The notes beneath the pieces are model-generated. The model was given only the letters and a program-made list of their open reading frames with translations, searched no databases and had not been told where the DNA came from. DNA of 64,000 nt from Atrichornis clamosus (taxonomy: Eukaryota > Chordata > Aves > Passeriformes > Menuridae): NCBI GenBank assembly GCA_013400975.1, contig WBMZ01003306.1:62001-126000 (forward strand). Reading direction: 5' to 3'. Shown one piece after another: positions 39,001-48,101 of the stretch (the stretch's first letter is position 1; each line of letters begins with the position of its first letter). A program made the translations under genes and the position numbers.

Positions 39001-40041
39001 CTTTTAGTTACTTTTGCCATAATAAATCCTTCACTGAGAGTTTCAAACATTAAAAAAAACCTATCCACATATTGAAAAAAAGTTGTGGCCTGAGTGGGTG
39101 TAATAGAATTGGAAATATCATTTGTCTTCCCATGTGTAATTATGTGTATGTATATATGAATATGTAAAGTCAGACTATGGCATTCTTTTTGAAAGCTTCA
39201 TTTGAACCCAGTAAGGCAAGGAAGTGAAAATTTAGGCTAAAAACTGGTGCTCGCTTGTATTTTAATTGTACTGTTTGATAATTTCCATTTTGCACCTTGT
39301 TAGAACTAGGATGTGCCGTTAGGACAGTTTTTATGCCTGGTTATAGGCAAGAAGGGAGGGAATACAACAGAACTGTTTGAGAGGAAGTATTATTTGGATT
39401 TAGCTTTAAAAGATGAAAATCCATTCTGATGCTAAGAAAAAGTAGTCCACAGGAAAGAGACTCCTGATTCCCATTTACTAGAATGGTATATCAGACCCTG
39501 GGAGACTGAAGAGGAAGGCTTTCATCCACATCAGAAAATATATATAAGAATATAAACAGAATGTAATTATTTATTTTGACATGGATTGAAATCTTTGGAT
39601 ATTTCTTTTGTGAAATCTGATATTGGGAAGGGCAGGAGAAGATTTGATCTGTGTATTGCAGTGGTTATGTCCCAAGCAAATCACCACCCCTGTGTTACTT
39701 CTTTGCCTTCTGGTGATGTTAAATCTTACGTGAGAGTTGCTTTTGTTAGTGGTGGCTCTTCTTGACAGAACAAAAGCACTGATACGTGGAGTGGCTGCAT
39801 AAAGCCATCATACAGCCAAGTGCACTTATAAGCTGAAGAGTAGGGAAAAAAACCCAAAAGAAATGCATTTTCTTGTTCCCTTCTAGAATGTCAGATGAGG
39901 GAGCAAGAGCTGCCTATGACCTCTCTGCCTGCTCCAGCACTTGCTGGAATGAATACTCCACGGCAACAGGTCATTCCCTAGGTGCTGTGGGCTCCTTACT
40001 GTTAGCAGGCCCCAGCATAACAGCTCCATTTACTCAGGCTA

Positions 40042-40070
40042 TAATACTAGTAATTGTAATACTAGTAATT
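40042..40070. repeat. Tandem duplication, 14-nt unit twice
   Basis: TAATACTAGTAATT occurs twice with a single G between the copies (15-bp period). Each copy contains the palindrome ACTAGT. This is probably a replication-slippage duplication. Confidence 0.9.
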
Positions 40071-40444
40071 TTATTTTGTTCCTGAGTTAAGTTGAAGAAG
40101 GGTGTGAAAACTTCAGGTTTTCAGCCTACAGAGAAGCATGTGTCCAGCCTGCATGTGCAGACCGTAAGGGGAAAGATACAGCACGGGGCTCACCATCTCT
40201 GCTTCAGAGTCCCTGTAGCAACTCAGGTGTATTTTCCCTTCATAAATATTGTCTTTTTCGTCAATGGCCTTTCTTTTGAGGTCATATTTTGGGTGGAAAG
40301 ATTCAATTCACCATGCAAAAGTCACCTTAGGCACTGAGTGACACAGGCAACTTTTCTTGGCAACAGAAATGCTATTTGTTTTTGTTAAATCCTTTTAGAT
40401 TAACAGAGAGAGGTATGCTATGAAATGTACTGTTTTTTTCATCT

Positions 40445-40480
40445 CTGGTAGAAGCATAAACTTCTGGTAGAAGCATAAAC
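40445..40480. repeat. Tandem duplication, 19-bp period
   Basis: CTGGTAGAAGCATAAAC occurs at 40445-40461 and again, identically, at 40464-40480, separated by TT. The lack of divergence suggests a recent duplication or an assembly artefact. Confidence 0.92.
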
Positions 40481-41224
40481 ACATATAGTGCTGCCTGGTA
40501 TAATACTTTTATTGCCAGGTATTGCTTTACCTGTGCACGCAGTTACCAATATAAAACTCTTCCTATTGCATCAGCTGTGTTTTCCTTATCTCTTGATGTT
40601 CCCTTTTCGATATCATTTTAATCTGCATTTATATGTGTGGCCTAGTATCTGTATATTATCAAAAGCTGTATTTCAAACTAGGATACAGGAAATATAGTTA
40701 AAGGCAAGAATGACAATGGGAAAGAAACCATCAAAAACCTTGGCTGTTATTATAGGAAAGGTGGTGCATACACAAGGGTCACCTTTGTTCTTTATTTACC
40801 ACACTATATTTGGATGCTTAATCCTTTAAAACCGGTTACTTCTGGGCAGTAACTCTCTTGGACCTATGACATATACTTTCAGCCGAGGAAAGAAGTTCAC
40901 AAACACAGAGCACAAAAATGAGAAAGGGAAAGCAAATATGTCCATTACTCCAAGGAGAGTCAACTGAGTTATGAAGGTGATGTCAGATCAGAATTTGAAC
41001 TTATGCCCAAGATTAGAAATATTACAATGTGAACTTGTGGTTTAATACTCAGTACAAAAGTAGGGCTCAGAGTTGATGAAGGACTGTATCAGGCTTTGCT
41101 TATTCCAAAGTTAATTCTGCTTTAATTTAGTGGAGGATTTGAGCTTCTTGCTCACTTTACCCCATTTTTACCAAGCTTTTAAATTCAAAAATGTAATGGA
41201 ATGAAATCAAATCCTAAGATTTGC

Positions 41225-41560
41225 AGAATATACATTGTTAGCCGATGTTTATTGACCTTCTTCATCATACACAAATCATGATTTAATCTCTGATGAGCTG
41301 GCAAATGCCAAGGCAATCGCTACCATTTCGCTGAGAAAGGAAAAATAGGTTTTCCTTTGTTTAGGAACATCAACGAGTATTCCCGGCAGAGTTGATGACA
41401 GAGGACAGAGAGGATTTCAAAGTTACCTTTGATCTTCCTTCAATAGTCGTAGAAGTTTAGCCACTTACCAACCAGTGCAGAGTAGTTCACTAGGCTCGCA
41501 GTTCTGACGAGGGGACCCCATTATTTCTGCTGCCTGTGAGAGGCAGCCCAAGGAGATTGA
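41225..41560. promoter_or_regulatory. Candidate conserved non-coding element rich in retained CpGs
   Basis: About eight CpGs persist in roughly 330 bp (GCCGATG, AATCGCT, TTTCGCTG, CAACGAG, CCCGGC, AGTCGTAG, CTCGCAG and GACGAGG), against very few in flanking intron. The block carries TTTAATCTCTGATGAGC-type unique sequence. A perfect 6-bp inverted repeat GCTGCC/GGCAGC lies at 41529-41547. No repeat family was recognised. Function is inferred from composition only. Confidence 0.28.
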
Positions 41561-42879
41561 ACAAGTCAAGACTAGACAGAACAGTAAATCAATAGAAACA
41601 TGGTCATCATTTGCTCAGTATGCAGAGAGAGTATACTTATCTGCAAAAATATGCATGTTGATTTTTTTCCTATCAATTCTTGATAGACGTGTCTGTCTGA
41701 TAAGTATAAGGAAAGTCATCCTTTCACTCAGTTTAATAAAACATCAAGAAACAACATGTTCTGGATAACATAAAGACATTCACTTGGTAGTAGGGTAATA
41801 AATTTTCAGATGGAATGACCTGGTGCTTATATGTCTGCACAAAGTCTGTAAACAAATTTGAAAAGTAGGTTTGCTGCTGTAATGTTTACTGGCTTTACAT
41901 TGGCCAGTATTAACAAAATAGAATTTGTAAGTATGGCTAACTTGTTGAAACTTCTTAAATAAAGAAAAAGTAAACTGTAAAATAAGCAGATGCTTACTGT
42001 AAGCTTTTAAAACTATTTATTCAGCTGGTATTTTCCCCTTAAGTCCAATATCAGTATTAGAACACTGGAATAGAATAGAAGCCTTTAATACAGTTCATTA
42101 CTGTAGAAAGCTGTGACTAACTAATCCATCCTCCCACTGGCCCCTAAGTGCATCTCTCAACTCGTGAACTCTCTGTCCTTAAAACCTCCTAATACACTTT
42201 TTATTTCTGATGTCACTTTCCCACCCTTCAACACACAGAGAAGGCATGTGTCTTTGAACCAGCATAGACTTTAGTTCTGCTGATGCCTTTTGGTATTCGC
42301 AAGTACTTAGAGTTTACTTCATATAATAAAACCCCCTGTATTTAATGTCCTTTTTGTAATTTCAGTTTGTTGCCAAAAAGGGGATGTGCAGTGTTTGTAG
42401 TTAATAAAGTCTGGCTTCTCTCTTTGCAGGTGATAGACTATATTCTGAAATATATACATTAACTTTCTTATAGGAAAGGTATGTTAAGAGCTTAAAGTGT
42501 TTTGAAATAGTAAGGGCTTTCAAATAAAGTGAAGAGGAATTCAAGTCTGTATGTTAGCTTATCTTGGGTTTATCAAAGTGTTGCAGAAATCTGCATGTCT
42601 GTATCATTAATTCCTTACCTTTTGCCATGTTAATTTCTTTTAAATCCACTATAGCACTGACACAATTTTATGACATGTCATATGCCAGGAATATCTTGCC
42701 AAATTTAAAAATCAGCATAGTAACCAGTTTCTTGTGGGAATTACAAAAAAAAAGTAATCATACTGAGGCAACAGGGGAGTTCTGAATAATTGAGAGGCCA
42801 GTTACTTGTTTTGGCAAAGACAGTAGCAAAAACCTCATCATAATTTCTTCTGCAGGTTTTTTTAAACTAAGCTGGACCT

Positions 42880-43330
42880 TAAGTAATATTATGCAATGCT
42901 AAGATGTCTTTCTCTACAGTTTACAAACTCAATAAAATCAGACATCCAAGCAGATGAAGATGAAACAATATGTTTGCTATAACCTTTGCCTGTAGCCAAC
43001 TGGATGTTTATCAGCAACTACATATTATAGGCTGAAAAGAATCAAATTACTTTTAATATGATGGCAACATCTGATGCAAGACATTGTTGTCTTCTACAGC
43101 TAAATAAATTGAATATGAATGGACTTGACAGCATGTATTATGAAATGCATTATGGTCTGGAGACTGGGAGTCGCCCTAACAACCAGATGATATTTCCTTA
43201 ATTAAGGACAATTTCTTTCCTATGTGATCACAAGAAGATTCTGAACTGGTGAATTAATGATCTGGGAAATGCATGTAATTCTCTGCTCTAGGTAACTGTC
43301 AGCTTAAAACATGTTAAGCTGTCTTAGGAA
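42880..43330. promoter_or_regulatory. Candidate conserved non-coding element with homeodomain-type palindrome
   Basis: The block holds the 14-bp perfect palindrome TCCTTAATTAAGGA (43195-43208), POU/octamer-like motifs (GAAATGCATTATG near 43142, GAAATGCATGTAAT near 43266) and GTGAATTAATGA near 43249. It is free of recognisable repeats and ends a few hundred bases before a CR1 fragment. Function is inferred from motif clustering. Confidence 0.3.
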
Positions 43331-43714
43331 AGCTGCAAATACTTGATTTGTTTTCCCAACTTCTTTTTCTAACGTATTAAATGGTGTATGTTTAGGGACT
43401 GGAATATGTATATATTCAATTTGAAAATAATATGTTCACTGTCTTTGAGCAGTTCTTTTGTCCTTGATTTATTTTCTCTCCAGTCCATAATTTTTAATAG
43501 TTTATTTGAAATACCTGTCTTACTTACCTATTTGCTGAAAGACATTTGCTGTCAGATTTTTCCACTGTATGTCTAGAACTTGTGTTTGTTCCACTAAATC
43601 ATAAGACTTCCTTCACCACTGCCCCTTCTTCATTTCCAGGTTGCTGAATTTATACACAGGAATAGTTAGCAGTCTGTAATCACAGCAAGTTCCTTCAACT
43701 ATACCTTTGCAATA

Positions 43715-44105
43715 AGCATCTTTGCACAGGATTGCATCCAGGGGCTTCTTTAGTATTTCCAGTGAGGGAGACTCCACAACCTCTCTGGGCAACCTGTTCC
43801 AGTGTACTGTCACCATCACAGTAAAAGTTCTTCCTCATTTTCAGGAACTTCCTGTGCATCAGTGTCTGTCTGTTGCCTCTTGTCCTATTCCTTGGTACCA
43901 GTGAGAAGAGCCTGGTTCCATCTCTTGACACCTTCCCTTCAGATACTTATATACCTTGATGTCCTCTGATCATCTTCATGGCCCTCCTCTGGACTGTCTC
44001 AAATGGGTTCACATCCTCTTTATACTGGGGCCCCCAGTGCTGGACGCATCTCTCCAAGTGGGATCTTATGAATATGGAGAAGAGGGGGAGAATCTTTCCT
44101 TGACA
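43715..44105 (-). mobile_element. CR1 LINE 3' fragment with internal deletion, minus orientation
   Basis: Minus-strand translation recovers the end of CR1 ORF2. RLPREVVESPSLEI is encoded at about 43753-43795, and in a shifted frame upstream come RLFSLVP then RTRGN, joined to a KFL..RKNF segment. The order is right for the reverse-transcriptase C-terminus, but at least one frameshift separates the parts. Near 43960 the DNA jumps from the CCTTGATG segment straight to TCCTCTGATCATCTTCATGGCC, so about 90-100 bp of the usual element seems to be missing. The terminal ATTCTRTG octamers are not seen, so the 3' tip is lost or decayed. This is an older CR1 type than the copy at 849. Confidence 0.88.
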
Positions 44106-46107
44106 TCACAAGTGGGAGCTTAACTTGTCTGTCATGGGAAGCTCTGAGGCAATTCTCAATCTTTTAGTCAAAGGAGAAAAGTGCTTGTAGAGGGAACTGA
44201 GAACTGTTTATCAGTTGATAAATTTCATTTGAGTGCTTATGGTTTGGTACAGTAAAATGCTGATCGTTCTGAGCATAAAGCTTACAATTTCTTACCATAA
44301 CCAAAAAGTGCAGGTGAAGTCCTAACCCTAAGACCTCATCTGGCTGCACAGTATCCCAGGCCACTTATTTTGAACACACAGCAAAACCATTATTTCCTTT
44401 GAGCATGGTGCTTCTTCAGACTCTTGCACTGAATCTGCTATTCAGGGACTGCTGGATGGGCTGAAGGGGTGTGTGCCCCGCAGATTTGATTTTAGACTTT
44501 CACCCAAAGTGAAGACTTTACTGTGGTAGTCCATTAAATGAGTTAATCAAAAAGTTAATCTATGTAAACCAGTGCAAATTAATATAGCCGAGAAAGTGGC
44601 AAAATTGTTTGCAAATGTTGCAGGTTTGAGACATGCCCACTGATGTTTTCTAAGCATTTATTTGGAATCATGACAGATACTCTGTGGAGGGCAGCTTCTG
44701 TAATTTGCGACATCCCTCTAGGGAGTCTTGTCAATGCAAGAAATGTAATCCATTATATGACGTAAAACAAGCATGTATGTATTCCATATGCTGAGGGTAT
44801 TACAAAAAGGACTGACCAAGACGAGCCTACCACTATTCTTCTTACCACTGCATGCAGTAATGAGTTTGCAGGGACTGCAGATTCTATACTTCTCAGATAG
44901 GATGTGCATAGGAAAAATATTGCTGGAAGGTGAGAAAAATTTGAATTGGTACTTCCCCAGAATTTTTTGTATCTATTTTTATTTGTGACTGAAAATTTGA
45001 AATCTTTAGCTTCTGATCAGATCCTTGGCAAACATAGCTCTACGTAAATGTGAGGCAGACACTTAAGAACAGGTGTGCTGTGGGTTTTGGAACAAGTTTG
45101 TTTTAAATTCTTGTTTATAGGTGGATTATGTCAGTAATCTCAAAGGAAAAAAAAGTCAATTTTTTTGACCAAATACATTCATCTACATTTTTCACTGCTT
45201 TATAGCAGATATAACTTGATTGTGCAAGTTTGTGATGTGTGCACACAAACATGCATGCAAAATAAAGTTATTATTTCTTATGAGGAAATAGCTGGAAATG
45301 CCTCCTTACTTTACTTTCTGCAAGAAAAACAGCAGACCACTCTTTCTGACTTTCTTTGACCAACACAGGAAATAGCATTTTACAACATAGAACTGAAGAG
45401 AATCAGCACTTCAGTAAGGCATGAGGTTGCCAACATGTGACCTTGGGGAGTGGGAGAGTAAAAACCAAGGAATATGAACGGCAAAGAAGCTCTCTCTCCA
45501 AAGCTGCACTGGCATGTCTTTTTGGTCAAAGTCTAGTTCTTGCTTTAGCTCATATGCTCGTGGTTATTGATGCCTTCGTTTTTCTGCGGAGAAGAAAAAT
45601 GCTTTTAAGTACTGTGTATGTGTATTAAATGGGTGTCACTACCAAACTCACTGTCAAGAGCTAGTCTTACTTAATCAGCTCTAAAATGTCATGAGTAAGG
45701 GTTCTTAATTGAGACTGGAAAAATCCAAGATAATTACCATAATAGGTTGAAGATCTCTGAGACTGAAGGTTTTAGAAGTCAGAGAAAATTGGGGACATAT
45801 GTGTTATGTCTGTAAGATTGTTCTATATAGAATATGGAAAAATGGAAATGACAGGCGTTTTGCAATGTACAGTAAGCAGTATTCATCATAGAAAGAACAT
45901 ATGCATTTGTTTGTCAGAAGTAATGAAGTAAAAAACGACACTTAATTGGAACTGACATAAAACGGCCTCATTAGCAGTACAAATAATATATGTATGTATC
46001 TTGGTTGTCAATAGGAACAAAACATATTTCTTCTGACAGATATATTAGTCTCTTTTGAGATTCATGTCAAGTTTTCAGTCAGGTTCACTCATTTAGAGAA
46101 TGCTGCC

Positions 46108-46168
46108 TTTTTTTTTTTTAATTTTTTTTTAAGCGAGAGGTTGAACTGTAAATAATGTGTGTTTCTAG
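46108..46168 (+). promoter_or_regulatory. RBMS3: 3' splice-site region with poly-T tract and three skipped AGs
   Basis: T runs of 12 (46108-46119) and 9 (46122-46130) are followed by AGs ending at 46133, 46137 and 46139, all passed over in favour of the AG at 46167-46168. The immediate tract, TGTGTGTTTCTAG, is weak. Read in the phase-0 frame that the exon requires, each skipped AG would lead to a stop within six codons. Confidence 0.55.
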
Positions 46169-46279
46169 GGTGCTGTGATAACACCAACAATGGACCACAC
46201 TATGTCAATGCAGCCAGCAAGCATGATGGGCCCTCTGACCCAACAGATGAACCACCTTTCCTTGGGCACAACAGGAACG
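46169..46279 (+). CDS. RBMS3: RBMS3 internal exon ([18 protein letters not shown]...LSLGTTGT)
   Basis: The exon encodes 37 codons from [20 protein letters not shown] through [17 protein letters not shown]. The acceptor is GTTTCTAG and the donor [19 protein letters not shown] and [17 protein letters not shown] are the RBMS3 versions; RBMS1 has GAVLTPSMEH and PLAQQMSHLSLGSTGT as I recall. The segment is Met/Gln-rich and lies in the C-terminal tail thought to act in protein contacts rather than RNA binding. At 111 nt, in phase 0 at both ends, it could be skipped without a frameshift. In the family the next coding exon begins with a YMTAAA-like peptide, or an alternative IQSQDRI-like segment comes first. 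Neither was found downstream in the window. Confidence 0.97.
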
Positions 46280-48074
46280 GTAAGACCACTATTTGCTTCT
46301 CCATTTCAAAGCATTTCTTACTGAGTTTTTTAAGGTAATTTATTATTCCTGGCTCTTCAGTACTTCACCATCATCCAGTCAGCATTAGGTATTATAGAAC
46401 AGAAATGACAAAGTAGTGTAAGTAGTAAAATAGTAGGTCAACAAAACCTGCTCTGTACTTAAGAGTAATTATTTGTACTAATTCTCATGTAATTATGGAA
46501 GTACTGTTCTACCAATTTGTTTTTTAATGTGAAATTGTTGCTTGTCAGTCCAGAGAGTTTCATACCGCTGGGAAATGGGAATTCTCGCTTTCTGCTACAA
46601 CCCACTACTCACTTCTAAACCATAGCAGCGAGCCATACGTATTTTGTTCCAGGCTTAGAAATGTGATTTTTGGTTAAGGCCAGCTGTGTTTCCAGTATAT
46701 CATATTTAAGCATGCATATTTCAACGATTATTTTCTCTTTAAGCTGTGTAGGTCAGATTCAGCTAACTCCCCCAGAGTCAGAGATAGGCAAAAACCCCCT
46801 CTTAAATAAAATTATTGTAGCTCTCGGAAAAGTTCCTAAAATACAACAGCTACAGACAATATGTGGTGGTTTGATATGTGAATGAGTGCACACTGCATGT
46901 ACATGTCAATTTTTGTGAAAATACAGGCATAAATATTACACTTCTATTTCTTTAGCACGCCTATTCTCTATGCAATCATTGCATGAAAAATCTGTTATGC
47001 ACTTATATATTTTTTTTCACCACTGTTCTACTTGACACTAATCTATAGGAATAAGTTTTCTAACTTTTTTTTTTTTAGTTGAATAAGGTACTGAGTAAAG
47101 TTACATCTGTACAAAGTTATTTAATTCACTGTATTGGCTCTTTTCTTCCTCTTCGTGATCCTCTTCTCTTTACCTCCTTTTTCCTTCTCTGTTGAATTTA
47201 ACTCCAGTGTTTCTTCCCACTTCTTTAGAAAAACTCTGCTAAGATCTAAGACTTCTCTATTTTTTTTCTGACAAAACTTAAATTTGATGGCTTATTGTTT
47301 ATTCCTGATATCTTAAATATTGCATTCAACAATCAAAAGAAGTAGGAATTACATCGCAAAGTTAAATTCAGCACTTTTCCATTCATGAAATTGAAGGAAA
47401 TGCTTGGACTAGTGAGAATTTCTGCATGTGTAGTTATTGTGATTCAAAAGTGTGTTTAACAATTAAGGCAAGGAAATGGAAAACGAATTCTGGTTGTGCT
47501 GTTGGGCAGCACCTGTGAATTTTTTACTCTGTCTGTCATATTCAATTCCATAACTCTTAACAGACATTGTCTTCTGTGCTCATTGTCTCGAAATCTTAAT
47601 GCAAACTAGAAAATTCCTAGCTAATGTTCTCTTCTGGCTTGAGACCACTATTACAGTGCTTATAGTAACAAATCAATTTGGGGAAGGACTCTGAAAGGCA
47701 GTGGGTCATCTGGTGGGTGATAATAAGATCCTAAATTCTTGTTACTGAGATCGAAAATCTTTCCTTTCTTTTCCTACCTCTTTACACAGTCTTTCAAGGT
47801 CACAGCATTCCCTGTGATAATTTCTTGAAATACATTCAGAGGTATACCATACAGGTTTATGTTTACTATCTTTAAAACTCCTAAGTCATATGCGAAAACT
47901 TAAAGGGCAAGAAAGAGTGGATGTTTGATGAGTGCTCCATAACCATAGGCTTTTCATACATCTCAAATGACACCCTATTTTATCACATGCAACGTTTCTC
48001 TTTGATAAAAACACCATCAGCACCGCATTCAGTTAAAGTACTCATGGAGGCAGGATAATCCTGGAGGTCATCAA

Positions 48075-48101
48075 GAATTCCTCCTGTTGGGAATTCCTCC
48101 T
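48075..48101. repeat. Short direct repeat GAATTCCTCCT, 16-bp period
   Basis: GAATTCCTCCT occurs at 48075-48085 and 48091-48101. This is a minor slippage-type duplication. Confidence 0.85.

Larger units (their letters stand above)
15216..46168 (+). other. RBMS3: RBMS3 large intron (31 kb)
   Basis: The intron begins GTAAGT and ends GTGTTTCTAG. It holds the passerine-type SINE (23455-23598), an ancient CR1 fossil (about 23610-24600), a CR1 3' fragment (about 43715-44105) and two short tandem duplications near 40.0-40.5 kb. Four blocks look like candidate conserved non-coding DNA (about 28540-28860, 32640-33060, 41225-41560 and 42880-43330). Slightly GC-richer pockets occur near 17650-17980, 21670-22400, 26000-27200, 35200-35560 and 38400-38880. 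Their open frames, up to about 147 codons, match no family I know and overlap on both strands, as expected by chance. No other exon was recognised. Confidence 0.85.
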
